From positions 1,302,001 through 1,366,000 of the forward strand of contig NZ_FXEH01000006.1 of assembly GCF_900176565.1 (NCBI RefSeq): a stretch of 64,000 bases of DNA. Direction: 5' to 3'. The DNA comes from Thalassobacillus devorans (lineage in GTDB: Bacteria; Bacillota; Bacilli; Bacillales; Halobacillaceae). Under the pieces are notes generated by a model. It ran no database searches and was not told the origin of the DNA. It was given only the letters and a program-made list of their open reading frames with translations. The position numbers and the translations under genes were made by a program. The first letter of the stretch is position 1; each line of letters begins with the position of its first letter. This document shows, piece after piece, positions 9,229-18,215 of this stretch.

Positions 9229-10095
9229 TCATCCTGTAATTACCGCCCCGCTGCTGTCGAATACCAGGTTGTCGATTAGCCTTGCTTTTTCAAATTGTAC
9301 AGCTGCGGCTATTATCATTTGTCCTTTGGGACGATCGATATTTTCCAGCTCCGGGTAGGATAGTAATTCAACATAGTCTATTTTACCATGAGTATGTGTT
9401 TCAATAAATGTATTTACAGCAGTCTTAACATTTTCCAAATCCTGCTCGCCACTCCGAATCATTTCGCGCCCTTTTTGCAAGGCCGTAAAAATTATCGGCG
9501 CTTCCTTGCGTTCCTGGGCATTTAAATTAACATTCCGGCTGCTTTTCGCCAATCCATCCTGCTCTCTCACTGTGGCTACAGGTACAATTTCTACCGGGAA
9601 ATTCAAATCATCGACCAGTGCTTTTACGACTGCCACCTGCTGGGCATCTTTCATACCGAAATAAGCCTTCGTGGGCTGGCATAAATGAAAAAGCTTGGCC
9701 ACTACCGTAACAACACCGTCAAAATGACCTGGACGGCTTTTTCCACATAATACATCCGTTCTTTTATTGACGCTTAATTGCATTGCGGATTCAGTAGGGT
9801 ACATACTTTGTTCTGTAGGAAAAAAAAGCAAATCCACTCCGAGTTTTTGTGCAACCGTCTGGTCATGGACTTCATCCCTTGGATAGCGATCCAAATCCTC
9901 TCCTTCACCGAATTGAAGCGGGTTGATAAAAATGCTCAGAATTACTATATCATTTTCTTCCTTCGCCTTTTTTATTAGCTGTTCATGCCCTTCATGCAAA
10001 TAACCCATCGTTGGCACAAAGCCTATTTTCTTCCCTTGGGCTTTAAATTCACTAGCTTTCTTCTGTATTATATCTGGTGAGTCGATAATTTTCAT
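9229..10095 (-). CDS. panC: Pantothenate synthetase
   Basis: A 288-residue ligase that joins pantoate and beta-alanine using ATP, through a pantoyl-adenylate. The nucleotidyl-transferase signature HEGH follows MGYLHEGH, and the KMSKS-equivalent loop SSRNVNL is present. [13 protein letters not shown] and [10 protein letters not shown] mark the substrate pocket. Its ATG overlaps the panB stop by 4 nt (ATGA), a sign of translational coupling. Order panB-panC-panD is the bacillus standard. Confidence 0.96.
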   Translation of the reverse strand: MKIIDSPDIIQKKASEFKAQGKKIGFVPTMGYLHEGHEQLIKKAKEENDIVILSIFINPLQFGEGEDLDRYPRDEVHDQTVAQKLGVDLLFFPTEQSMYPTESAMQLSVNKRTDVLCGKSRPGHFDGVVTVVAKLFHLCQPTKAYFGMKDAQQVAVVKALVDDLNFPVEIVPVATVREQDGLAKSSRNVNLNAQERKEAPIIFTALQKGREMIRSGEQDLENVKTAVNTFIETHTHGKIDYVELLSYPELENIDRPKGQMIIAAAVQFEKARLIDNLVFDSSGAVITG

Positions 10096-10928
10096 TTTTC
10101 CTCACCATTAACAGACGGCAAATAGGATGGATCCATGGTGAACGTATGCGCTTCGGCCGGGAAATCATGAGCCTTAACCTCTTTAACATAATTTCCAAGC
10201 GCCTCTGCAAAGTGTTGGTTTGCATCACCATACGTTTGGACAAATTTAGGCAGCCTGTCCACTCCGTAGTTCAGGATGTCATGATAAACCAGCACTTGAC
10301 CGTCACAGCCAGCGCCAGCTCCTATACCGATGGTAGGAATGGAGAGCTGTTCACTTATCAATGCCGCCAGTTCCTTTGGTACACATTCCAGTACAAGTGC
10401 AATGGCACCGCTTCTTTCTACAGCGAGGGAATCCTCCACCAATTGTGCTGCTGCTTCTTTTTGTTTTCCTTGTACTTTATAACCACCCAGCACATTGACG
10501 GATTGAGGGGTCAACCCCAGGTGACCAACTACAGGGATCCCGCCTTCTGTAAGTCGTTCGATTGTAGGTAACACGTTTCCGGCACCTTCCACCTTCAATG
10601 CCTGGGCCTGGGTATCCTGGTAGATCTTCATCGCATTCTTTAACGAATCTTCTAAGGAAATATGATAAGACATAAACGGCATATCAACTACGACATACGT
10701 GTTGCCAGCCCCACGCCTTACGGCTTTGCCATGATGAATCATATCATCCACCGTCACAGGAATGGTTGAATCATAACCGAGTACGACCATCCCTAAAGAA
10801 TCCCCTACTAAAATCATGTCCACGCCTGCATTTTCTGCAAGTTTGGCAGAGGGATAATCATAAGCAGTTACCATCGCAATTTTTTCGTTACTATTCTTCA
10901 TATCAAGCATTTGTTTACGGGTTAGCAT
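10092..10928 (-). CDS. panB: 3-methyl-2-oxobutanoate hydroxymethyltransferase
   Basis: A 278-residue TIM-barrel enzyme that forms ketopantoate from alpha-ketoisovalerate and methylene-tetrahydrofolate. [25 protein letters not shown] carries the Mg-binding aspartate (GDS), and VKVEGA and [14 protein letters not shown] follow. The reading frame is open further upstream to 10985, but the family N-terminus fits ATG-CTA at 10928, which overlaps the birA stop by 14 nt. An ATG at 10937 is the alternative. GGGGAG lies just upstream. Confidence 0.94.
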   Translation of the reverse strand: MLTRKQMLDMKNSNEKIAMVTAYDYPSAKLAENAGVDMILVGDSLGMVVLGYDSTIPVTVDDMIHHGKAVRRGAGNTYVVVDMPFMSYHISLEDSLKNAMKIYQDTQAQALKVEGAGNVLPTIERLTEGGIPVVGHLGLTPQSVNVLGGYKVQGKQKEAAAQLVEDSLAVERSGAIALVLECVPKELAALISEQLSIPTIGIGAGAGCDGQVLVYHDILNYGVDRLPKFVQTYGDANQHFAEALGNYVKEVKAHDFPAEAHTFTMDPSYLPSVNGEEK

Positions 10929-11916
10929 TGTAGCCATCATCTCCCCAATGTATTTCGGCAGAGTAAAGTTTCTCCTGCTTGCCATCGTTTGTCCGAGTCA
11001 ATAATGCACCATCACTTTCAATGCCGACCAATGTAGCCGGCCATGTTTTTCGCATCGTGGATATAGTAACTTCCTCTCCGATTTTATATCCATATTTTCC
11101 CCATTTTTCCTTAACGGCTTGGAAACCTTTATCGAGAAACTGCTCGTATGTATTTTCAAAGGTCTCGAGGATGAGCTGGATCAGCCAATTGATTTCCCAC
11201 GATTTTTGGGACTCTATCTTCAATGAGGTGGCTTTGTGTCTGATATCTTCCGGGATACTCTGCTGATCATGATTAACATTTATCCCGATGCCGAGCACGA
11301 TATATTGAATCTGATCCTGTTCCGCTTGCATTTCTGTTAATATTCCGGCTATTTTTTTATGATTAATCAATATATCATTCGGCCATTTAATTTGAGGGGT
11401 GAGCTTGGTTACAGAAGCGAACACCTCTGCCAGCACCACGGCCGTGAGCAAGGTTATTTGGGGAGCCTGAACTGGCGGCAATTCCGGTTTCAATAATAAA
11501 CTCATCCAGATTCCCTGGTTTTTGCCGGAATGCCATGGTCTTGACATTCGCCCTTTCCCTTTTACTTGCTCGTCCGCGACTACTACTGTTCCATGGCCGT
11601 ATCCTTCCTTGACTAACTGGTGAATGATTTCCTGTGTTGAACCTACTTGCTCATAATGAAAGATTTCCTTGCCTATCCGTATTGTATTTAATCCCCATCT
11701 TAACGTATTCTTGGTCACTTTATCGGGAAAAGCGACAATTCGATACCCTTTACGCGGGGCAGCTTCAATCTTGTAACCATCCTTCTCCAGTTCCTTCATA
11801 TGTTTCCAGACAGCAGTTCTGGAAACATTCAATCGCTTGGAAAGCTCCTGCCCTGAAAGGTAAGCGTTTTTATTGCTTTCCAGAATTTTAATCAATCTTT
11901 GCCGGGTGGATTCCAT
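10915..11916 (-). CDS. birA: Bifunctional biotin-protein ligase / biotin operon repressor
   Basis: A 333-residue protein. The N-terminal winged helix (about 1-65, [24 protein letters not shown]) binds operators. The catalytic domain (about 80-265) has the GRGR-like biotinyl-adenylate loop in the form [12 protein letters not shown], then KWPNDILI. The C-terminal SH3-like part is about 280-325. It biotinylates acyl carriers and, as biotinyl-AMP accumulates, represses biotin genes. The ATG at 11916 is chosen because AAAGGAG then has an 11-nt spacing; a GTG 4 codons earlier overlaps that site. It overlaps the cca end by 25 nt. Confidence 0.95.
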   Translation of the reverse strand: MESTRQRLIKILESNKNAYLSGQELSKRLNVSRTAVWKHMKELEKDGYKIEAAPRKGYRIVAFPDKVTKNTLRWGLNTIRIGKEIFHYEQVGSTQEIIHQLVKEGYGHGTVVVADEQVKGKGRMSRPWHSGKNQGIWMSLLLKPELPPVQAPQITLLTAVVLAEVFASVTKLTPQIKWPNDILINHKKIAGILTEMQAEQDQIQYIVLGIGINVNHDQQSIPEDIRHKATSLKIESQKSWEINWLIQLILETFENTYEQFLDKGFQAVKEKWGKYGYKIGEEVTISTMRKTWPATLVGIESDGALLTRTNDGKQEKLYSAEIHWGDDGYNANP

Positions 11917-13115
11917 GCCTGTACCCACTCCTTTATTTCATTATAATCGTTCGCAAGTTCCCTGGAAACTACCTTCTTCTCCAGGGAAGCAAGCAGTTCA
12001 CCTATCCAAGGCCCCTTTGGAACGTGCGGAAACAGTTCCATTAGGTGAACGGCCTTAAATTCAATATCACTACGATCCGTAATCACTAAATTCTTTCTGA
12101 TGTATGTTAATTTATTTGCAACTCCGCTGGATATAGCCGGGAAAAGGAGGCCGACAAGCCGGATAAAGCCCTTATCCAAATGAGGAGGCATGTTATAGAC
12201 CAGCCATTCATCCAGACCATGAAGTTTATATTGCTCCAGAGCCTCTACATAAGCTTTTGCCTCATATTTAACCCGCCTGGAAAGCTTCCATTGTTTCACC
12301 CATTCATCCACGGTGAGTTCCGGGTGATGGAAAACAAAGAAGCTGATAAGTTCCGCAAAATCATCGAGAGGATAGGTGATTTCTTTTGCGTATTCAAATA
12401 GAAACGGGTGTTGCTGGAACACAGGGAAAAAACGATGGATGCCCGATTGTATACATGCTTCTACAGCCTGAATCAGATGTTCGCCTCGAAATAACTTTTC
12501 AAATTCCACAGCAATTCGCTCAACAGCTATCTCCTTTAACCAAATTCCCTGCTTATGGATAGCTGCAGAAGTGCCTTTCTCTATACGAAAGCCTAGTTGG
12601 CTGCTAAACCGGATAGCACGCATAATACGAAGCGGATCCTCTTGGAATCGTTCCAAAGGGTCGCCAACCGCCTTTATCTGTTTGTCTTCGATTGCTTTCA
12701 CACCCTCAAAAGGATCGATAACCTTCCCATCTCTGTCCAATGCCAAGGCATTGATCGTAAAGTCTCTGCGGGCCAGGTCTTGCTCGATATCGGTAACAAA
12801 TTCAACCTTATCCGGGTGGCGATGGTCTTCATATCCTGATTCAGAACGAAAAGTAGTTACTTCATAGGATTCCCCTTCGTATCTGATAATTACAGTTCCA
12901 TGCTCAATCCCCACAGGGATCACTTTTTTAAATAGTGCCTGAATTTCCTGGGGAGTAGCAGAACTAGCTATATCAACATCACCAATACCCTTGCCGATTA
13001 AGGCGTCACGTACAGAACCGCCAACAAAGAAAGCTTGAAAGCCATGTTTCTCGATTCGCTCCAGGACGGGAAGTGCTTGTTGGAATGCTGGAATTTGATT
13101 GATTTTAACGTTCAT
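11892..13115 (-). CDS. cca: CCA tRNA nucleotidyltransferase
   Basis: A 407-residue class II nucleotidyltransferase that adds or repairs the 3' CCA end of tRNAs. The head domain has FFVGGSVRDALIGKGIGDVDI with the catalytic DxD, then RRDFTINALALD, and the nucleotide-selecting EDPLRIMRAIRF. The remainder is the helical tRNA-binding body. I see no HD phosphohydrolase domain. ATG with AAGGTG upstream; it overlaps the end of bshA by 11 nt. Confidence 0.96.
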   Translation of the reverse strand: MNVKINQIPAFQQALPVLERIEKHGFQAFFVGGSVRDALIGKGIGDVDIASSATPQEIQALFKKVIPVGIEHGTVIIRYEGESYEVTTFRSESGYEDHRHPDKVEFVTDIEQDLARRDFTINALALDRDGKVIDPFEGVKAIEDKQIKAVGDPLERFQEDPLRIMRAIRFSSQLGFRIEKGTSAAIHKQGIWLKEIAVERIAVEFEKLFRGEHLIQAVEACIQSGIHRFFPVFQQHPFLFEYAKEITYPLDDFAELISFFVFHHPELTVDEWVKQWKLSRRVKYEAKAYVEALEQYKLHGLDEWLVYNMPPHLDKGFIRLVGLLFPAISSGVANKLTYIRKNLVITDRSDIEFKAVHLMELFPHVPKGPWIGELLASLEKKVVSRELANDYNEIKEWVQAWNPPGKD

Positions 13116-14235
13116 TATTCAACACCTTATCATAAAGAGCCTCGTATTGTTTCAATATCTCTTGTGAATGGAACTCTTCTTTAACACGCTGTTCGCTTTG
13201 TTTAGAGAATTTCTCCCAGATGTCTTTATTTGCCAGGATTTCTATACTTTTTTTACTGATATCTTCGATGTCTCCGATATCAGTAATATAACCAGTTTCT
13301 CCATGTAAAATAACTTCTGGTATTCCACCTGTATTCGTTCCAATACAAGGTACTCCGCAAGCCATTGCTTCCAGCAGGACAAGGCCAAAGCTTTCTTTTT
13401 CTGAAAGCAGCAGTTTAAGGTCGGAAATGGAAAGGAGCTCCGACACGTTCTCTTGTTTTCCTAAAAATAGTACATGGTCCTGCAGACCGAGATCCTGAAC
13501 TAATTGATACGTATTAGAGAACTCGGGACCATCTCCGACAAGCAACAGCTTTGAAGGTATTTCCGCTGCTATTTGATGAAAGGCATGAACGACATCTGCC
13601 ACCCTTTTTACTTTCCTGAAATTTGAAATATGAATGATAACCTTTTCTTCCTGGTCAATATGATACTGTTCTTTGAGGTTTCGATCGGAGTGGCGAAAAT
13701 ATTCCCGTTCATCCACAAAGTTATATAGGACGTCCATTTCCCTCGTTATCGACAACATCTCTTTGGTCTGTTCCGCCAGACTTTTTGAAACAGTAGTCAC
13801 CCGGTCTGACTGCTCAATCCCAAATTTAATAATATTTTTCATACTAGAATCTATTCCGAGAACGGTAATATCCGTACCGTGCAAGGTTGTTATTATTTTA
13901 ACCTCATGATTTGCCATTTGTTTAGCAAGAATTGCACAAATAGCATGAGGCATCGCATAATGAACATGGAGGATATCAAGCTTTTCCCGGTTGATGACTT
14001 CAGCCATTTTGTTTGCAAGTGCCAGGTCATATGGAGGATGACTGAATACCGGGTAATTGGTCACTTCTACTTCATGGTAAAAAATATTGGAGTAAATCCG
14101 GTTTAACCGAAACGGGACTTGAGAGGTGATGAAATGGATCTCGTGTCCTTCCTCTGCTAGTAATTTTCCTAATTCTGTCGCTATTACCCCAGAGCCCCCC
14201 ACTGTGGGGTAACAGGTAATTCCTATCTTTTTCAC
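13105..14235 (-). CDS. bshA: N-acetyl-alpha-D-glucosaminyl L-malate synthase (bacillithiol step 1)
   Basis: A 376-residue family GT4 glycosyltransferase that joins UDP-GlcNAc to L-malate, the first step of bacillithiol synthesis. The N-terminal Rossmann domain opens with CYPTVGGSGVIATELG. The C-terminal sugar-nucleotide domain has LLVGDGPE, LLLSEKESFGLVLLEAMACGVP and GTNTGGIPEV, containing the ESFG E-x7-E retaining motif. The start is GTG with AAGGGTGAT, 4 nt after mgsA. The bshB1 deacetylase gene normally between these two is not here. ypdA at 53 kb supplies the matching disulfide reductase. Confidence 0.93.
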   Translation of the reverse strand: MKKIGITCYPTVGGSGVIATELGKLLAEEGHEIHFITSQVPFRLNRIYSNIFYHEVEVTNYPVFSHPPYDLALANKMAEVINREKLDILHVHYAMPHAICAILAKQMANHEVKIITTLHGTDITVLGIDSSMKNIIKFGIEQSDRVTTVSKSLAEQTKEMLSITREMDVLYNFVDEREYFRHSDRNLKEQYHIDQEEKVIIHISNFRKVKRVADVVHAFHQIAAEIPSKLLLVGDGPEFSNTYQLVQDLGLQDHVLFLGKQENVSELLSISDLKLLLSEKESFGLVLLEAMACGVPCIGTNTGGIPEVILHGETGYITDIGDIEDISKKSIEILANKDIWEKFSKQSEQRVKEEFHSQEILKQYEALYDKVLNNER

Positions 14236-14239
14236 ACTA

Positions 14240-14653
14240 TCACCCTTGCTTTTCTCTGTCTTTAATGATTTCCCGCCAATTCAAATCTCCCCGTTCCAGC
14301 GCTCTAATTAAAATTTCGGCACCGGCCAAATTTGTCGCAAGGGGAATTCTGTGTACATCACATAAACGCAACAGCGCACTTACATCAGGTTCATGAGGCT
14401 GGGCGGTTAATGGATCCCGAAAGAAAATAACCATATCCATGTCATTTTCAGCAATTTTAGCACCGATTTGCTGATCGCCTCCCAGTGGTCCTGACTGAAA
14501 ACGAAAAACATTCAGCGATGTAGCTTCAGCTATCCGTTTTCCTGTGGTTCCGGTAGCAAATAGGTTATGATCCTTTAAAATATGTTTATAAGCGAATACA
14601 AATTGAAGGATTTCTGGTTTTTTCTCATCGTGCGCTATTAAGGCTATATTCAT
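14240..14653 (-). CDS. mgsA: Methylglyoxal synthase
   Basis: A 137-residue enzyme that turns dihydroxyacetone phosphate into methylglyoxal and phosphate, an overflow route when sugar phosphates accumulate. Visible motifs: [10 protein letters not shown], the phosphate loop [19 protein letters not shown], the catalytic-aspartate strand [10 protein letters not shown], then QPHEPD with the active-site histidine. Length is normal. GGGGAGAG precedes the ATG. It lies 11 nt from dapB and 4 nt from bshA. Confidence 0.95.
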   Translation of the reverse strand: MNIALIAHDEKKPEILQFVFAYKHILKDHNLFATGTTGKRIAEATSLNVFRFQSGPLGGDQQIGAKIAENDMDMVIFFRDPLTAQPHEPDVSALLRLCDVHRIPLATNLAGAEILIRALERGDLNWREIIKDREKQG

Positions 14654-14664
14654 TAGTCTCTCCC

Positions 14665-15465
14665 CTAATCTAATAAATTTTCCAGACCGTAAGCTAACAC
14701 ATCCATTTCCATGACACGTTCAACAGAAAGCTTTACTCCTGTCATGAATGAATCACGATTGATAGAGTCATGCTTAATTGTCAAAGTTTCTCCCAAACCG
14801 CCAAACATAACCTCCTGATGGGCTACTAGGCCCGGGAGTCGCACACTATGGATTTTCAGTCCTTCACTATCAGCGCCACGGGCACCTTCCATCGTTTCTT
14901 TTTCATCCGGGTGTCCCTGCTGTTTGGCTTCTCGCTCTTCCTGGATCAATTCGGCCGTCTTGACTGCTGTACCGGAAGGAGCATCAAGTTTCTGATCATG
15001 ATGGCGTTCAATGATTTCGACATCCGGGAAATGTTTGGCCGCCCATTTGGAAAATTGCATCATTAATACAGCACCAATCGCAAAATTAGGCGCAATAACA
15101 GCACCAAGCTGTTTTCGCTCAGCCATTTCTGTAAGTTCTTCCAGCTGATCTTTTGTAAAACCTGTCGTACCTACTACTGGACGTACCCCGTGTTCTAAAG
15201 ATAACTTAGTATGTTTATAACCGTACTCAGGTGTGGTCAAATCAATAAAGACATCCGCCTCCACTTCATTCAAGCATACTTCCGGATCCTCATAAATTTT
15301 AGCTTCAAAGGCAGGGAGCCCTTCAATATCTTTGATCTGTGAGCCACCATACTTACGATCCACACAAGCAGCCAGTTGAAGATTATCCGAGCGATCTATC
15401 ATTCTTAAAGCTGCAGAGCCCATTTTTCCTCTTGGTCCGGCCACAATCACTTTAATATTATTCAT
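14665..15465 (-). CDS. dapB: 4-hydroxy-tetrahydrodipicolinate reductase
   Basis: A 266-residue NAD(P)H enzyme of lysine and meso-diaminopimelate synthesis; its pathway also leads to the spore's dipicolinate. The nucleotide-binding loop is [10 protein letters not shown], the substrate signature is [17 protein letters not shown] (catalytic HH and K), and GTTGFT is present. An upstream in-frame start at 15510 exists, but AAAGGGGTAAGG before the ATG at 15465 and the family N-terminus fix the start. It overlaps the ypjD stop by 8 nt. Confidence 0.96.
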   Translation of the reverse strand: MNNIKVIVAGPRGKMGSAALRMIDRSDNLQLAACVDRKYGGSQIKDIEGLPAFEAKIYEDPEVCLNEVEADVFIDLTTPEYGYKHTKLSLEHGVRPVVGTTGFTKDQLEELTEMAERKQLGAVIAPNFAIGAVLMMQFSKWAAKHFPDVEIIERHHDQKLDAPSGTAVKTAELIQEEREAKQQGHPDEKETMEGARGADSEGLKIHSVRLPGLVAHQEVMFGGLGETLTIKHDSINRDSFMTGVKLSVERVMEMDVLAYGLENLLD

Positions 15466-15808
15466 TTTCCTTACCCCTTTCAGATTTCCTTGTCCATCTA
15501 TTTTTATCACGTGTTTCTATTTTCGTCATCGAACGATCAAACGCTTCGGAAAGGTCAATATCCAACGAATTAGCAAAGCTGCTTAATACGAAAAGGACAT
15601 CTCCTAATTCCTCTTCTAAGGACTTTTCATCTTCGGAACTCTTCTTAGGTTTTTCCCCATAATGATGATTGACCTCTCTGGCCAGTTCTCCCACCTCTTC
15701 TGACATTCTAGCCATCATACTTAATGGAGAAAAATAACCTTCTTTAAATTGGGATATGTAGCAATCTACCCTTTCCTGCATTTGCCCGGTTGTAAACGAA
15801 TCATTCAT
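15458..15808 (-). CDS. ypjD: MazG-like nucleotide pyrophosphohydrolase YpjD
   Basis: A 116-residue all-helical NTP pyrophosphohydrolase of the MazG/dUTPase-like type. It probably hydrolyses non-canonical or excess (d)NTPs; the substrate is not known from sequence. The Mg-binding EExxE pattern occurs as [11 protein letters not shown] and [10 protein letters not shown]. The ATG at 15808 has GGGGAGG at 7 nt, so longer readings are rejected. It is the first gene of the nine-gene operon ending in panD, with a promoter at 15843-15871. Confidence 0.9.
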   Translation of the reverse strand: MNDSFTTGQMQERVDCYISQFKEGYFSPLSMMARMSEEVGELAREVNHHYGEKPKKSSEDEKSLEEELGDVLFVLSSFANSLDIDLSEAFDRSMTKIETRDKNRWTRKSERGKENE

Positions 15809-15842
15809 GATGATACCTCCCCACATTAATGTCTATCTTTAA

Positions 15843-15871
15843 ATGTTAGCCAAAACTGAAGGCTTTGACAA
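15843..15871 (-). promoter_or_regulatory. Sigma-A-type promoter of the ypjD-panD operon
   Basis: On the minus strand TTGTCA (15866-15871) and TAACAT (15843-15848) are separated by exactly 17 nt. This places the transcription start near 15836, about 28 nt before ypjD. Confidence 0.6.
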
Positions 15872-15897
15872 ATTATTTAATCGAATTACCTCCTTTA

Positions 15898-15926
15898 TTG
15901 TCGCTTTGACGATATTTGATTATAAT
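15898..15926 (+). promoter_or_regulatory. Sigma-A-type promoter of the YitT-family gene
   Basis: TTGTCG (15898-15903), 17 nt, then a perfect TATAAT (15921-15926). Transcription would start near 15933, just before the AAAGGAGG of the following gene. It diverges from the ypjD promoter. Confidence 0.75.
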
Positions 15927-15965
15927 GGTAGACATGCACGCGACTGTGGAAAGGAGGATATAAAA

Positions 15966-16838
15966 TTGATTTTAGGGTTAAAGTATAAAAACATTTTCTT
16001 CATTTTACTTGGATCTGCTATCTTCTCATTCGGACTTGTACACTTCAATATTCAGAACAACTTAGGAGAGGGCGGCTTTACAGGTATCACCCTCCTCTTG
16101 TTATTCTTATTTAATTGGGACCCTGGAATAATGAATATCGTACTGAATGTCCCGGTATTAATTGTTGGTTGGAGAATTCTTGGAAGGAATACTTTCTTTT
16201 ATTCCTTGATTGGAATCTTTGCTGTTTCCGTCTTTATCTGGCTCTTTCAAATATATACCATTGATATTAATCTTCAATCAGATATGACACTGGCCGCACT
16301 TTTTGCAGGTGCATTCGTCGGGGTCGGTCTGGGAATCATTTTCAAATTCGGAGGAACAACAGGGGGAGTCGATATCATCGCCAGGCTGATACATAAATAT
16401 TGGGGCTGGTCGATGGGGCGTGCGATGTTTGTTTTTGATACCGCCGTCATTTTCACATCTATTATCACCTATTTGAATATGATCCAGGGGATGTATACGT
16501 TAGTGGCTGTCTATATAGCAGCCAGGGTTATTGATTTGATTCAGGAAGGAGCCTATGCAGCAAGAGGCGCTACCATCATTTCCTCGAAGAGTGAAGCGAT
16601 AGCTGCAAAAATATTGAAAGAAATGGACCGGGGAGTCACTGTACTGGAAGGTCGTGGATCATTTACCGGAGAACGTCGAGACGTGTTATATTGCGTTGTC
16701 GGTAAAAATGAAATTGTTCGCCTGAAGAATGTCATTGACGCTATTGATCCTCATGCTTTTGTAGCAGTTACATCCGTACATGATGTGTTAGGCGAAGGGT
16801 TTACATTGGATGAAAATAAGAAGCCAATTGAATATTAA
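15966..16838 (+). CDS. ypjC: YitT/YpjC-family multi-pass membrane protein (DUF161 + DUF2179)
   Basis: A 290-residue membrane protein of unknown function. About five to six hydrophobic segments fill residues 8-190, including the glycine-rich FKFGGTTGGVDIIARLIHKYWGWS signature. A cytosolic DUF2179 domain (about 205-285) has RGVTVLEGRGSFTGE and DVLYCVVGKNEI. The start is TTG at 15966 with GGAAAGGAGG 6 nt upstream and a promoter just before it; longer in-frame readings begin upstream of that promoter and are rejected. Its place next to ypjD matches the B. subtilis ypj cluster, hence the symbol, which is tentative. Confidence 0.85.
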   Translation: MILGLKYKNIFFILLGSAIFSFGLVHFNIQNNLGEGGFTGITLLLLFLFNWDPGIMNIVLNVPVLIVGWRILGRNTFFYSLIGIFAVSVFIWLFQIYTIDINLQSDMTLAALFAGAFVGVGLGIIFKFGGTTGGVDIIARLIHKYWGWSMGRAMFVFDTAVIFTSIITYLNMIQGMYTLVAVYIAARVIDLIQEGAYAARGATIISSKSEAIAAKILKEMDRGVTVLEGRGSFTGERRDVLYCVVGKNEIVRLKNVIDAIDPHAFVAVTSVHDVLGEGFTLDENKKPIEY

Positions 16839-16849
16839 GCGCAATATAA

Positions 16850-17080
16850 AGCTTATTCAATTAAAGGGCCGAAAAGTCGAAGACTTGATTTCGAGATATC
16901 TAGGGTTCTTTACCATAAAAGTATCTGGGGCGGCTGGGAAACTACTCGCTTTCCTGTGGGGGAACTGGCGAGCTTCCTCGGGCTGTCGCCCTGTGGGATC
17001 TCGCCTAGGTCCTTCTCCCACGGGAGTCTCGCAGTTTCCCATCCACCCAATCTGAAAGGTGAGAGAAAAGAACCCTTGTT
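16850..17080 (-). repeat. Composite repeat locus 1, left half (minus orientation)
   Basis: A structured repeat half. Outer stem AGGGTTCTTT (16903-16912) pairs with 17067-17076. Inner stem GGGAAACT (16936-16943) pairs with 17033-17040. The left end has the terminal repeat 16880-16899 that matches 17343-17362 in inverse orientation. It is near-identical in layout to 56571-56800. It fills the gap between two convergent genes. Confidence 0.85.
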
Positions 17081-17159
17081 ATAGAGGAGACTGTTTCTAC
17101 AATCACTGTTACAAGCATGTTTTACAAGTAGTTCTCTCTTATCTTAGGTAGAAGGACTG

Positions 17160-17382
17160 CATAACGATGTTTCCGTTTTTCCCATAAACGAAAGGAGGGC
17201 CGAGAAATTGCGAGACTCCAATGGGAAGATAGTACATGGTGAGATCCCGCAGGGCTTTAGCCCGAGGAAGCTCACCGTACGCCCATGGAAAGCGAGTAAT
17301 TTCCCGGACCTCCTAACCGTTACTGGCGTAACGGAAACAAACTATCTCGAAACTGAGTCTTCAAGAAAAGGGAGCTTTTCTG
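17160..17382 (+). repeat. Composite repeat locus 1, right half (+ orientation)
   Basis: The second half of the composite. Outer stem TGTTTCCGTT (17168-17177) pairs with 17330-17339. The inner stem near 17194-17209 pairs imperfectly with 17298-17313. An inner GGTGAG/CTCACC hairpin is also present. The right terminal repeat is at 17343-17362. It is the divergent partner of the half at 16850-17080 and closely resembles 56900-57120. Confidence 0.85.
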
Positions 17383-17428
17383 TAAAAGTTAGTGTGAAAT
17401 CCAACATAAGAATAATCAAGATAAAAAA

Positions 17429-17466
17429 ATCAGGATGCCGGGATTTCTTGGCACCCTGATTTTTTA
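17429..17466. terminator. Intrinsic terminator of the YugP-like gene (bidirectional)
   Basis: ATCAGGATGCC (17429-17439) pairs with 17450-17460 with one mismatch and is flanked by A and T runs on both sides. It ends the minus-strand gene at 17468 and could stop + strand read-through from the repeat island. Confidence 0.85.
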
Positions 17467-17467
17467 C

Positions 17468-18151
17468 TTAATCTTCGTTCATCGCGAAAAACATTAAAAG
17501 GAAACGGATCAATTCTGCTAGAGCTACCAGTGCAGCCGCGACATATGTCAATGCAGCAGCATTCAAAACCTTCTTCGTTGGACGCTCTTCGTTGTTGGTG
17601 ATGACTCCAGTTGAAACCATTTGCTCCATTGCTCTGTTGGAAGCATCGAATTCGACCGGCAACGTAATCAGCTGAAACAAAACAGCTGCAGCGAAGAAAA
17701 TGATACCCAATAGCAACAGACCACTCATCCCCAATAATGCTCCCCCAATGATGAGGAAAATAGAAATGTTAGAACCAAAACTTGCAACAGGGACTAAAGC
17801 AGATCTTAAGCGGAGAAAAGCATAATCCTGTGAATCCTGTATAGCGTGACCGACTTCGTGTGCTGCTACGGCAGAAGCAGCCATCGAATGACCGTGAAAA
17901 TTATCAGTAGACAAACGGACTACTTTTTTTCTAGGGTCATAATGGTCAGAGAGCATCCCTCTTGTTTCCTCTATTGAAACATTATATAATCCATTATCAT
18001 CTAAAATCTTCCTTGCCACCTGTGCTCCTGTCATGGAAGATGACGTCGCAACCTTTGAATATTTTTTATACGTACTCTTCACTCGTGACTGTGCCCACAA
18101 CGGTATAATCATCAAAATGGCCACATAAATCAAATATGATCCTAAGCCCAT
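17468..18151 (-). CDS. YugP-like zinc-dependent membrane metallopeptidase
   Basis: A 227-residue membrane protein with the zinc-protease motif HEVGH in AASAVAAHEVGHAIQDSQ (about residue 90). There are hydrophobic segments near the N-terminus, at about 113-160 and at the C-terminus. It belongs to the YugP family (neutral zinc metallopeptidase 2). The substrate is unknown; a role in membrane protein turnover is inference. The ATG at 18151 is chosen because GGAGG then has 7-nt spacing. Confidence 0.88.
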   Translation of the reverse strand: MGLGSYLIYVAILMIIPLWAQSRVKSTYKKYSKVATSSSMTGAQVARKILDDNGLYNVSIEETRGMLSDHYDPRKKVVRLSTDNFHGHSMAASAVAAHEVGHAIQDSQDYAFLRLRSALVPVASFGSNISIFLIIGGALLGMSGLLLLGIIFFAAAVLFQLITLPVEFDASNRAMEQMVSTGVITNNEERPTKKVLNAAALTYVAAALVALAELIRFLLMFFAMNED

Positions 18152-18215
18152 GTTCATTCCTCCATCAAAGTTGTATATCTCTATAGGTTAATATTAGTCA
18201 ATTGACAGAAAAAGG

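Noticed and set aside
15843-15965. N-terminal extension of the YitT-family protein
   Set aside because: The promoter and AAAGGAGG for the TTG at 15966 lie inside this extension, so it is not translated.
16810-17055. Open frames on both strands through the left half of locus 1
   Set aside because: They cross the repeat stems and are rich in Pro, Gly and Arg due to the repeat composition; the other intact copy does not keep the frame.
17208-17459. Open frame of 83 codons in the right half of repeat locus 1
   Set aside because: A matching frame (HGEIPQGFSPRKL...) appears in the repeat copy at 50801-51124. Both are by-products of the repeat sequence, with no ribosome site or gene-like context.
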